Source: Phyto melanocephala
Lineage: Eukaryota > Arthropoda > Insecta > Diptera > Rhinophoridae
Length of the DNA stretch: 64,000 nucleotides
Reading direction: 5' to 3'
Assembly (NCBI GenBank): GCA_941918925.1
Contig: OW799236.1
Span: 100,270,562-100,334,561, forward strand
The translations under genes were made by a program, and so were the position numbers. The notes under the pieces were generated by a model, which saw nothing but the letters and a program-made list of their open reading frames with translations, was not told the DNA's origin and did not search any database. Below are positions 12,779-23,294 of this stretch, piece by piece; positions within the stretch are counted from its first letter, which is position 1, and each line of letters starts with the position of its first letter.

Positions 12779-13234
12779 CAGTGCACTTGCTAACGTTGAC
12801 TACTCTGTAACGTGGACAATCTCAAAAGGCTCTATAACGTGAACAGTTTGGAACATGTGGACAATACTGAAATATATTAATTTATATTTTTAAAGTTAAG
12901 TATTTTTATATTGCAATGAAATTTTAAGTTTTTTTCTTATGAGAAGAGCTGAATCAATCGGCATGAGCGTAAAAAGATCTAAATGTTTGGAGTTAGTGGA
13001 AAAGGCAGGCATTTTCGATAGTTTGAAAAAAGAAATCTCATGACCTTTGTAATGAATTTAAATTATTAATTTCAGTTTTATATTTTAGTAATAGAAATAG
13101 TAATAAAAGATCTTTATATTCAACAGTTTAAAACACAGGTTTATATTAAAAAATTTGAAAATTTTTCCATAAAAGTCGTCAATAGCAAATGTATACAGTT
13201 TCGATAATTAGTTCACGTTACAGCGAGTGCACTG
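12779..13234 (+). mobile_element. pogo/Tigger-type MITE, TIR CAGTGCACT, TSD TA
   Basis: The left end CAGTGCACTTGC and complemented right end CAGTGCACTCGC, each flanked by TA (12777-12778 and 13235-13236). Near 12941-13040 a short coding-like frame (MRRAESIGMSVKRSKCLELV...) may be a transposase remnant. CAGT ends and a TA duplication are typical of pogo elements. It starts 36 bp after the TTAA-flanked element. Confidence 0.6.
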
Positions 13235-14688
13235 TATTTCGTAAATACTTTTTATCTCAGTTTAGAAAAAGTATTAAAAACTTAAAGAAAAATTTCCACT
13301 TGATACTGAGATAAATTTGTTAAATATTATTTAAAAAGTGCTAACATGTTTTCAATTAGATAATTGAAAATGTTCATGGTTACAATTTAATTCCCACTAA
13401 CAAACTTGCGGCTAATAATTAACTTTTATTAGCAAATCGATGTACATAATACAGCTAAAACTTGTTTGCCGGTTTTTATTTTCGAATTTCATTTATTGTT
13501 ATTTTTGTCAAAACTTGTTTTGAAAATAGTTTTCAATTGATTTTCTACTACTTACATACATACATTTTAATAAATTGAAAATAGAAAATTTTAATTTAAC
13601 ATTGGCTTTTTGTTGTTGCATTAATACTACTCGTATGTTTTGAAACGCTGTGGTTTTCTAAAAATTTCTTTAAATTTAACTTTTGTTGAATTCCATACTG
13701 TGATTTTATTTTATTGAAATTTGCTTTTAATGTTTTTACTTACTCATCGTTGTTGTAATCTAATAAGTTTTCATTATAGTTATCCATAAAGTTTTTCAAC
13801 ATTTTATGGCGTTTGTGTCTGGGAGTGCTGTTGGCGGCGTTGCAACAAAAAAAAAAATGGCAGATGATCTCAGAATACAAATGTAAACAATAAAAATATC
13901 ATTTAAACTTAAAACAACAACATTAATTCTAGTCTAATAAAGAACTTAAAGTGTTGTTTTTTTTGTATCTAATAATGGCTGTTTATTTTATTTCTATTAC
14001 AAGGTTAATTAGGATTTGTTTATAAACTTTTGTATTTGTATGGCCGCAAATTATACAAAATATTTGCCGTAACACCTTTTAATTGTTATTTTTTTTATGG
14101 AATATTTCAACTATTTTAAGTTATATTTAAGGCACTTTTATGTTGTTTTAATTTTTTTAATATTTATTTTATGCTTAAAATTGTTAGAAAATTTATTAAA
14201 TTTCGCTGTATCATTTGCTACTGGTATCTAACTAATCTATGCAAAAACTGTATAAAAACTAACTTGTAGCTGAAAGACTGCAAAGTGCTTAACCACAAAA
14301 ATCATGTTGGCTTTAATTTGTTTTGTTTTAGTTGTTTTCGTTTTGGACGTCATTTGCTACTAGTTGCCGTTGTTGTTGGTGAGTTTTTATTTGAATTGTT
14401 GCGTTGTTGAAAATTCATTGCTATAACGTTATGTAGATTTTCCGCTAAAAAAACATGTAGATGTTGTTTCGTTTGTTAATTCGTAGTGTTCAATACATCG
14501 CCTGTAGTCCCAAAGTTCGAGAAATTTGTTAAATTCTTCCCAGAAGTAGACCAATTTTTATGATTTCTGTTTCTGATTTTATTGCCTTTATTCAAAATTA
14601 TCGTTAAAATACAAAGAATGTTTTCCGAATTCTTAACATTGTCAATTTTTTAAAAAAATTTTTTACACGGGATATTAATGGAATATTT
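13235..14688. other. Unassigned A/T-rich DNA
   Basis: No element ends or coding features could be supported here. Confidence 0.55.
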
Positions 14689-14930
14689 CTGTGGCTTGGA
14701 GCCAAAAGGGCCAATGTCACTTTTTTTGCTCTTTGGAGTTAATCATTGCATTTCAATGCATTCATTTCTTGCTCTATTGCATTATGGTAAAACAGCTAAA
14801 GTCATACTTAACCCAGAACAGCTTCATAAATAAAATTCTGGCCAATGTCACTATGAAAGCATATATAAAAGTTAAAGTTCAATTCAAATAATAATAAATT
14901 GACATTGGCCCTTTTAACTCCAAGCCACAG
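14689..14930. mobile_element. MITE with 31 bp inverted repeats, CTGTGGCTTGGAG ends
   Basis: The arms 14689-14719 and 14900-14930 match at 29 of 31 positions (CTGTGGCTTGGAG, AAAAGGGCCAATGTCA). A possible short duplication ATTT flanks both ends. The 66-residue ORF across it includes an arm and is not a gene. Confidence 0.65.
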
Positions 14931-15698
14931 ATTTTTGCTAATAACAGAACCAAAAATTGTTTGAGGCTTTATTGTCGTTAACGAATTAAAGCAGCTTATA
15001 AGTACATATGTAGTAGTATTAATATTCGTTGCTGTCTAATAGTTGCAACAATAAATGAAAATTCAAAGAGAATAAAGAAAACACAAACGTGGAAAACCAG
15101 TATACATTAAATGTTGTTGAAAAACTTTTGTCAATTATTTTTTAAGTGCATTGCATGAAATCCACAGTAAACATTTTTTTCGAAAAAAGCAACAGTGAGA
15201 AATAGTTTGGTTATACACACAAAATTTATTAAAAACTTTTTTCATTATACAGGTTGGGCCAAAAGTAACCATGGGAAATAAAAATTTTATAACTTTTTTT
15301 ATGAAATTTTTTTAATATTATTTAATTAAGTATCGAATTAAGCGTCGAAATGATCTTTCAAAATTTGTTGTAGTGCTTGTTTTTTTTAGATATTGACTTT
15401 GAGTTCAAAGCTTGTCTCGCACTTGTTCACACATACATATTTACTCGCATCTTTAAATAATAATAAATTAATAAGTCGACTGCTAAGAAGTCTGACAAAT
15501 CTGGGTAATAAATTTCTGATAAATAAATAAATTTCCAGAAATTATTTGCTTTTAAAAAAATTTAATTTTAAAATGAATTGCTAAATTTAATAGAGGAATT
15601 TTAAAAATCGAAATGTGGTTGAATTGATTTGGGAGTCTGTTTAGGGTAACTTACTAAAATGTCGAGCATTAGGGTTGCCATAAATGTTACTTTTACAT
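14931..15698. other. Unassigned DNA with one possible mariner end
   Basis: CAGGTTGGGCCAAAAGTAAC at 15251-15270 looks like a mariner-type terminus, but no partner end or transposase is present. Confidence 0.4.
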
Positions 15699-15843
15699 AA
15701 CAAGTAAGAGCACTATATTCGGCTGTGCCGAATCTTTTATACCCACCACCAATTTTGTGTATATTTAAGGCACAATATTTATTATTTTGTTAATCGCTAT
15801 AGAATAATCTCTTTATAATAAAATATGTATCACTTTCTTTGTA

Positions 15844-16451
15844 GAGGGTGGTTAAATTTTAAGGGCCCATATTGAAGGTGAACCACACCTAAACTTCAAT
15901 TTTTTTCTTGTATTTCATTTGACATTTCTCAATCTCAGACTAACTCAATTTGAACCGTGGAAAAGATACGCAATCGAGCAACGCTTTTAAATATTAAAGA
16001 TTTTTGTAAAAATTGGCGTTCAAATCAAAATGCATTTTGTGCACTTCGTGATTCTTTTGGTCAACATAATCGTTCGAATTCGTCCACAATCGGGAGAATG
16101 GTAAAAAATATTTAAATTTCTGCAAAATAGGTCTGTATGAAATGTTAGAAAATCGGTGAATGCGTTCTTAGTTCGTTGAATGGGAACGACTGCTGTTTTT
16201 CACGATAACGTGGCAAAAGAGCAAGCAACCTCGACTCATCATCGTGCCCAACAATCGATCATCAACAGTGTCATTGAAAATTTGCACTATCGGATCGTGG
16301 TGTGCCGCCTAGGCTGGGGGGCCATTTGGCCGATATTTTGTTCCATACATAATTGAAGCATACAAATATTATCATTATAAAAATAAATGATAATAATTTC
16401 ATAATAATTTTATTCAAAATCAACATAGTCCCTTAAAATTAAACCACCCAT
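15844..16451 (+). mobile_element. mariner-type element, internally deleted, inside DINE-1-like family B copy
   Basis: Terminal repeats GGGTGGTTAAATTTTAAGGG (left) and, complemented, GGGTGGTTTAATTTTAAGGG (right), at a TA target. The N-terminal transposase remnant reads about RYAIEQRFLNIKDFCKNW and CALRDSFGQHNRS. The C-terminal remnant near 16310-16350 reads GGHLADILFHT then stop, a mariner ending. Most of the catalytic region is missing. The related copy at 27720-27953 shows the unoccupied site. Confidence 0.75.
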
Positions 16452-16990
16452 TATAACTTCGGTATGCTAGTAAAATGTTTTCGTAAATTTAGTCTTTCAA
16501 TGAAAGTGGCAGTTAAAATACGCGTGTCAATAAAGTTTCTGCTAATAAACATAACTTAGATATTTCAATATAGTCCTTTAGTATTCCAAAATCTTTATTC
16601 ATAGAGAATTTACATGAACTTAAGAGGAAGAAAGTGAATTTAAGGTTAAATTTTAAGGGCCACAGGGTGATTTAAAATATACATTCTCAGCATTTTTCTA
16701 AAACGCGAAATTTATTAGTAAGATTTTGATTTTTAAACTTCTATAACATTTTGCTTTTAAAAGATTTTCAAACGAAATAAGTTTTGTATAATTTTGAAAT
16801 TTGTTAGCCATTAGTACATGAAAATAAATTGTTTATACTGTTTAGAGATAATTTTTTTTTACTTAGGTCAAAATTTTCCTAAATTCCCATTTTTAATAGA
16901 GCATAACTTAAGGAGAACATAAGCATAAGTTGTTAGCATGCCATCTAGTAGTTGCTAGTAGAGTCATCTATCTTATCATCTTTATCTTAT

Positions 16991-17814
16991 ACTAGCCAAA
17001 CCCGGCGCGCGTTGCTACGCCCCTTATGGAATCGAAATGCATTCTGAATTTTAATTGAATATCAAGTGAAAAAACCTAAAAATTATAATTTTTTTATGGG
17101 CGTGGCATTGCCCACTTTTCTAGTCATGAAATTGTAAAGTCATAACAGCTCAACATGTGTGCAAAGTTTCAGAAGAATCGGACCAGTGCAAGTACCTCAA
17201 AATTAAAATTGTTTTTATGGGAGTGGCCCTGCCCACTTTTCTTATCACGAAATTGTAAAGTCATAACAGCTCAATATGTGTGCAAAGTTTCAGAATAATC
17301 GATCCAGTGCAAGTACTTCAAAATGATACCTTTTTTTATGGGCGTGGCACTGCCCACTTTTTTAATCACGAAATTATTAAGTCATGACAGCTCAATATGT
17401 GTGCAAAGTTTCAGAAAAATCAGTCTGGTGCAAGTACCTCAAAATTATAGCCTTTTTTTATGGGCGTGGCCCCGCCCACTTTTTTAATCACAAAATTATA
17501 AAGTCACGACAGCTTAATATGTGTGCAAAGTTTCAGAAAAATCGGTCCAGTGAAAGTACCTCAAAATTAGAACTTTTTTAGGGGCGTGGCCCCGCCCACT
17601 TTTCTTATCGCGAAATTATTTAGTCACGACAGCTCGATATGTGTGCAAAGTTTCAGAAAAATCGGTCAAGTGCAAGTAGCTAAAACTGATAACTAATTTT
17701 TTATGGGCGTGCCCCCGCCCACTTTTTTTCATCCATAAACACTCCCCGGTATGTGTACAACAACTTACCAAAGTTTGAGCCCGATCGGTTTTACAGTTTC
17801 AGAGTCTATAGCTA

Positions 17815-17845
<31 letters not shown>

Positions 17846-17866
17846 TTCACTTTTATATATATAGAT
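16991..17866 (+). repeat. GGGCGTGGC tandem-repeat element, copy 1 (876 bp)
   Basis: It begins ACTAGCCAAACCCGGCGCGC with GTTGCTACGCCCC, then about six units of roughly 120 bp, each with ATGGGCGTGGC-TGCCCACTTTT, a GTCATGACAGCTCAATATGTG-like part and GTGCAAAGTTTCAGAAAAAT. It ends with a CA run (17816-17841) and GAGTTTCACTTTTATATATA. Identical ends and order occur at 54879-55766, so it is one mobile unit. No TIR or clear duplication is seen; a microsatellite-tailed non-autonomous element is likely. The class is unknown to me. Confidence 0.75.
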
Positions 17867-19309
17867 TTAGCTACAGTACAATAAATGGCGCAGTGTAAGA
17901 TGAATAAATGCTAATATATATGACTAATATATTTTTATAAAAATTTAAGGAAAAAAGTGTGCGTGGCACATCTATTTTCCGTTATAACGAAGACTTTGAC
18001 CAAAAAGCCATGTTTGCAAAATTTCAGAATCGTACATATAGTTTTTTCAGTTTTATTACGTTTTTAATTTGAAATATACACAGTGCGGTATAAATTTTCG
18101 TACATTTTTATCATAACTCTTTTCATAATTCATAGATTTAAGCGATTTTCAAGGAAAAATATTATTTTGACTCGAAAAATATATTCGAAGTTTCATGACT
18201 ACGTTTATGCGTCTGGACACAATTCAAAAGTGAAAGTGGGCGTTATAGTAGGCGTGTCAAAGTTGTTTTTGCGAATGAGTACAACTTAGGTGTTTCAATA
18301 TAGTCCTTTATTATTCCAAAATCTTTATTAATAGAGAAATTATATGAATTTTATATAAAACGTTATATGGGAGGTGGGCGTAAAAGTGGGCGTGGCACCT
18401 TAATTTTCTGGCACAGTAATGACATTGCCTAGGGGGATATACGTAGCAAATTTTATCATCATACCTCTCATTTTGGCGGTTTTATGAGCTTTTAAATTTC
18501 ATTAACGGTAAATTACGTGAAAAGTGGGCGTTATAGTAGGCGTGTCAAAGTTAATTTTGCGAATGTGTACAACTGAGGTGTTTCAATAGAGGCCTTTATT
18601 ATTCCAAAATCTTTATTAATAGAGAAATTATATGAATTTTAGTTAAAACGTTATATGGGAGGTGGGCGTAAAAGTGGGCGTGGCACATTGATTTGCCGTT
18701 ACAAGAAAGCGTGTCACCAAAAAGCAAAGTGTGCAAAATTTCAGAGTCGTACATCCAATTTTGTTGCTTTTATGAGGTTTTTGTTTTTAAATATACCGAA
18801 AAATACACTGTGCGGTATAAATTTTCGTACATTTTGATCGATAACTCCTCTCCTAATACAGAAATTTAGAAAATTTTCGAGAGGAAATATTGCCTTTACC
18901 CAGGAAATATATATTCGAAGTTTCGTGAGTCTACGTTAAGGCGTTTGGACACAATTCCATTTTATTCGATGTTCGAAGGACACGGTTTTTTCGACCTACT
19001 CTTGCTTTTCGAGCTATAACTCTCTTCCTAATAATCCGATTTAGCCCATTTTCAATACCAAACAAACCTTGTTTATAAGAAAGATTCTGGCAAAATTTGA
19101 GCCCCCTAGCTTTTTCGGTGCGACCTCTGTCTTGCTTTCAACAGACGGACAGACGGACAGACGGACGGACATAGCTAGATCGTCATAAAATCAAACCCCG
19201 ATTCAGAATATATATACTTTATGGGGTCTAGAATGGATATTTCGATGTGTTACAAACGGAATGACAAAATGTATATACCCCCACCATTTTTTTGGTGGCG
19301 GGTATAAAA

Positions 19310-20230
19310 AAGGGTGATTTTTTAGCTATTATCTTTTTGGCAACACTGGCTTAAACAGCTGGCGCACGTTTCGTGTTTGTGTCACTGTCAAACATATTCA
19401 GTTTGGTCTATAATTTAACCATGAATCGTCTTACAAACGAACAACGCTTGCAAATTAATGAATTTTATTATCAAAATGCGTGCTCCGTTCATCGCGCGCT
19501 TCTTATTGAAAAATTGTGTTCAGCGACGAAGCTCAAAGGGTACGTTAATAAGCAGAATTGTCGATTTTCGAGTGAAGATCAGCCAGAAGCATTGCAAGAG
19601 CTACCAATGCATCCAGAAAAAGTCACAGTTTAGTGCAGTTTATGGGCTAATGGCACCATTGGACCGTACTTCTTCAAAGGTGATGCGATTCGTAACGTAA
19701 CTGTGAATGGTGAGCGCTACCGTGAGATGATATCCAACTTTTTTCTGCCCAAAATGCAAGAGCTTGACGTGCATGACATGTGGTTTCAACAAGACTGTGT
19801 CACATGCCACACAGCACGCTAAACAATGGACTTATTGAGAGGCGAGTTCGGCGAACATTTTATTTCACGTTCGGGACCGGTCAATTGGCCGCCTAGATCG
19901 TGCGATTTAACGCGTTTATACTATTTTTTGTGGGGCTATGTTAAAGCTCATGTCTATACACACATGCCCGCTTCAATTGACGCATTGGAAGACAACATTG
20001 AAGCATTTATTCATAAGATACCGGCCGAAATGTTGGAAAGAGTATGCCAAAATTGGACTAAGCGGATGGACCATTTAAGGTGCAGTCACGGTCAACATTT
20101 GCATGAAATAATCTTCAAACATTAAATTATATGGACCGTACTATCGACTCAAATAATGATTTCATGCATTTTTCTGAATTTGATGTGTTTTTTCTTAACT
20201 TTCCTATAGCTCTTAAAAAATCACGCTTTA
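19310..20230 (+). mobile_element. Dead mariner transposon with transposase pseudogene
   Basis: The left end AGGGTGATTTTTTAGCTAT and the complemented right end AAAGCGTGATTTTTTAAGAG. The transposase frame runs from ATG 19421 (MNRLTNEQRLQINEFYYQNA) to TAA 20123-20125 (LHEIIFKH). After about 25 residues a deletion removes roughly 120 codons and the frame shifts, rejoining just before the first catalytic Asp (SDEA). GYVNKQNCRF and MHPEKVTV follow, then a stop at 19631-19633. WFQQDCVTCHTA keeps the second Asp; another stop is at 19820-19822. At 19919-19921 the third catalytic position of the D,D34D triad is TAC (Tyr). It cannot encode an active enzyme. It abuts the 5' end of the family B element. 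Confidence 0.88.
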
Positions 20231-20564
20231 TATGGGAGGGAAAATTGTGCTCCACGGGTCTACACATCTGATCCTAATCTATTTAACTTACGGTCATTTA
20301 CTTATTTTTTTTTTGTATGTACTTCATTTGTGGCATTTTAATTTAAGGCATGAATCGTTTTCTTTTATTGCGCGTGTGTTAGTGATGCAGGATTCAAGAA
20401 CCCCGCCAGACTGTCGATAGCCGGAAATCAAACCAGCATGCCTAACAATCCTAGCTTTACAGTCATAAAGTACACAAACCAACAATAAACTACGTAATAA
20501 CGATTGACTATGTTGGCAGTGACTCGTGTCTGCTGAAACTACATCTTAAGTCTGTTTTCAAGAG

Positions 20565-21924
20565 GGCTCCACGAAAAGCCCCCCAATGAAATAACGCCCA
20601 GGAAACAATCTCCAATGAAGTAAACCCCAAAAAATTGGAAATAACACCCAAAAACAGTGAATGAAATAACATCCAAAAATAAATGAAATAAACCCCAAAG
20701 CGAAAACGAAACAACCCCCAATATTTGGGAGTTATTTCATATGAAATAAATCCCAATGATGAAAATGAAATAATCCCCAATGAAATAAACCCCATCAGCA
20801 ACAAAAATGAAATTATGCCCAAAATTCATAAAAGAGTCAGATTCATTAAGGATTTCAATATGGACCAACAGCAAAATCGCAAATTTATTGATATAAATTG
20901 TGTGGAGGCCCGCAGGCGTCTTCTTCATAATAAGGATATATGCAATTTCGAAAGTGTGCCAGCATTCATAATCAATTTTTTTTTGGTGAAAGAACATACA
21001 AAGCTCGTTTAATAGTGACTAGTTTTGTAAATGGACTAAGTCCAGTGCAGTAAATTTCCCTTATACGATGGAAGCAATTTCAGATCAGCCACCAACGAGC
21101 TATCCTAAAACTTTAGGAATGGCTTAAAAATCCAACTCATGGGAGACGTTATTATAGTTACAATATTGTAAAAGGCAATAATTTTCTGTAATGGAGATGT
21201 AAGGAAGTATGAACAAAGAATTGTTTAATATTTCCAATATATTTGTTTTTGAAACCCAACTACCAAAAAATTAGTCTCATGTACATACATAAAAAATAAA
21301 CTTAATACATTATACGTAAGAAATGATAATTTAAAACAAAATGGTTGCTCATGAAATCAAGATGGAGAAAATATACGTTGTATGTACAAATGCTGCCAGT
21401 TGGTTACACTTTGGAACCAACAACCGATTACTTTTGATTTAGGAAAAACAATCATTATTGCCGTCCGTAGACTAATTTCGTAGTCTGTCACGAAGGTCGC
21501 ACCATCCAAATCCAGAACGTTATCATTTATGTATTTGATAATATATTGTAATATATTCACAGGCTAAAAGTTTTCTTGTAAAAGGCCTATTTTTATATAA
21601 TTTATATACAAACATCCCCAAAACCAAAAGCTTTAAAAATGAAATAACCCCCGAATACAAAATGAAATATCACCCAAATTATACACGCTATGAAACAAGC
21701 CCCGAATTTTAAAATTTTGTTGGGTGTTATTTCATTGGAGATTATTTCATAATTTGAAAACCCCAAATGAGAAATGAAATAATTTCCAAAAAAAATGAAA
21801 GACGGCCCAAAAAAATTGGGAGTTATTTCATATGAAATAACACCCAAAAATGTATGAAAAAAATTTGGAGAATATTTCATTTCTCGTTTGGGCATTATTT
21901 CATTGGGGGGCTTTTCGTGGAGCC
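20565..21924. mobile_element. Mutator-like element (MULE), TSD TTCAAGAG, with FLYWCH and MULE remnants
   Basis: Terminal inverted repeats begin GGCTCCACGAAAAGCCCCCC and continue through AATGAAATAA; the 8 bp duplication TTCAAGAG is perfect at 20557-20564 and 21925-21932. Both subterminal zones (20585-20820 and 21635-21905) are arrays of GAAATAAnnCCC/CCAA words, often paired as TTTCATATGAAA. On the minus strand, 21560-21357 encodes GATFVTDYEISLRTAIMIVF and PKSKVIGCWF, characteristic of the MULE transposase domain. On the plus strand near 21130-21240 a broken frame (RRYYSYNIVKGNNF, then WRCKEV) resembles a FLYWCH zinc finger. The two remnants point in opposite directions, so the element is rearranged. 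Confidence 0.75.
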
Positions 21925-21932
21925 TTCAAGAG

Positions 21933-22462
21933 CAGGAAGTAAAAAATGTTCTATTAATAACCGATATCGTTCTCCATTTATTTAAAGAAATAATCATTAT
22001 TTCCAGGTAAACCATACTGTACACTTTTGCAAAACATATTATTTATAGTAAATATTTTAAAAGTTAGGCAAAAAGGTCTTATGTCAAAAACTGCAGTTTT
22101 TGTTTGATACCAAACAAAATATGAATTTTTCAAAATTATTGCCTACAGAATAAATGGTGACAATTGGAAGCATCTGTGCTAAACTTCAGTTATTGAAACC
22201 AAACGAAGGACATAACAATTGAGTAAAACCAAATTAAAAATTCAAACTGTAATTTTTTCACTTAATACCTTATTGCTTAACATCAAGGATATAAATATCA
22301 GTTCTTCTATAATAAAAATATTGGGTATCTAAAAAATTTTAAGGATTGAAATTAAATAAATTTTTTTATTATCAGGATAATTTTTTTGTTACCATATTCA
22401 CATCTTTCTCTCTTCTCAATGAAGATTTTTTTTACTTCTTGCAAAAACTTTTTTTGGGAAAC
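21933..22462. other. Unassigned A/T-rich DNA
   Basis: I see nothing here beyond low-complexity sequence. Confidence 0.5.
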
Positions 22463-23294
22463 ACACAGTGAAAAAGGGTATATATAGGTTTGTCATTCCG
22501 TGTGAAATTTCTACAATTTTCTTTTCCGACCCCATAAAGAATATATTTTCTGAAAGCTTATGAATAGGGGAGTCGATTAAGCTCTGTTAGTCTGTCCTTT
22601 TGTCCGTATGTTTGTTGAAATCAATTTTTTGAAGCTCCCCTACATCACCTGGATCCGGGTGAGGTATTAAAATATCATAAATATTCGGGAGTAGCTCGGT
22701 ATGAACAAAAATCCACGGTCACCTCGTTTTTTTTAACACAGAAACAACATACATACAAACATGGTATACTGGTTAGAGCAAACATGGCATCAAACCGCAG
22801 CTGAGCCCAAAAAAAAAAAATATTTTTTTTATATATTATTTTATTTATATATATTATATTTTTATTAATTATATTTTTATTATTTTTTTTAATTTTATTT
22901 TAATATTTTCTAATAATTTTTTTCCTTTTTTTATATTTTTTTAACATATTTTTTTAAATTTTTTTTTTAATTTTTTTTAATATTTCTTATTTTTATTTTT
23001 ATTTTATATTTATTATTTATATTTTTTTTTGTTTTTTTTTAAATTTTTTTTCTCTTTTTTTTTAAATATTTTTTTTTACTTTTTTTAATTTTTTTTTTAT
23101 TTTTTTTTTTTAACATACATACGTAAATTTATAATTTTACAATGGGATGTTTTTATATATGTATGTTTTTTATATGTATGTACGTACTTCATATGAGATG
23201 AATGATGATACAAACTATTGTTATTGAATGACTACACGTTGTGAAGGGTATATAAGATTCGCCACTGCCGAATATAGCACTCTTACTTGTTTTT
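22463..23294 (+). mobile_element. DINE-1-like element, family A, with T-rich core and tRNA-like module
   Basis: The 5' end is cut just before GTGAAAAAGGGTATATATAG. It then has CATTCCGTGTGAAATTTC, CCGACCCCATAAAGAATATA and TCTGTCCTTTTGTCC, a tRNA-like module (22765-22807), about 300 bp of almost pure T/A, and the conserved 3' end GAAGGGTATATAAGATTCG with a hairpin and TATAGCACTCTTACTTGTT. It is close kin of the copies at 31289 and 47257. Confidence 0.75.
22765..22807 (+). other. tRNA-like module inside DINE-1-like element
   Basis: TATACTGGTTAGAG resembles a tRNA D-arm/A box. The following GGCATCAAACCGCAGCTGAG resembles a mutated T-arm and acceptor end. The segment is too short for a tRNA gene. 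The same module recurs at 47570-47612 and, inverted, at 31898-31940. Confidence 0.35.

Larger units (their letters stand above)
15699..19306 (-). mobile_element. DINE-1-like element, family B (long, tandem core), with nested insertions
   Basis: It is 3.6 kb, in reverse orientation. The left end is the element's 3' end: AACAAGTAAGAGCACTATAT, the perfect hairpin TTCGGC-TGT-GCCGAA and the subterminal repeat TATACCCACCACC. The right end carries the 5' palindrome TATACCCGCCACC/GGTGGGGGTATA (minus-strand reading) followed by CATTCCGTTTGTAACAC and a GTCC(N) minisatellite (19139-19170). The core has tandem units of about 290 bp (18234, 18524, and a broken one near 16500) containing GTGGGCGTtAtAGTAGGCGTG. 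A deleted mariner (15844-16451) and a GGGCGTGGC element (16991-17866) sit inside. The terminal plan equals family A, but the core differs. Confidence 0.75.

Noticed and set aside
15247..15300. A complete mariner starting CAGGTTGGGCC
   Set aside because: No matching second terminus or transposase sequence was found nearby.
17384..17581. 65-codon ORF in the GGGCGTGGC array
   Set aside because: It is created by the 120 bp tandem unit; the frame repeats itself and is not kept in the second copy.
22808..23110. Long T-rich tract considered as a poly(A) tail of a retrocopy on the minus strand
   Set aside because: The same tract occurs at the same place in other DINE-1-like copies, so it is the element's core.
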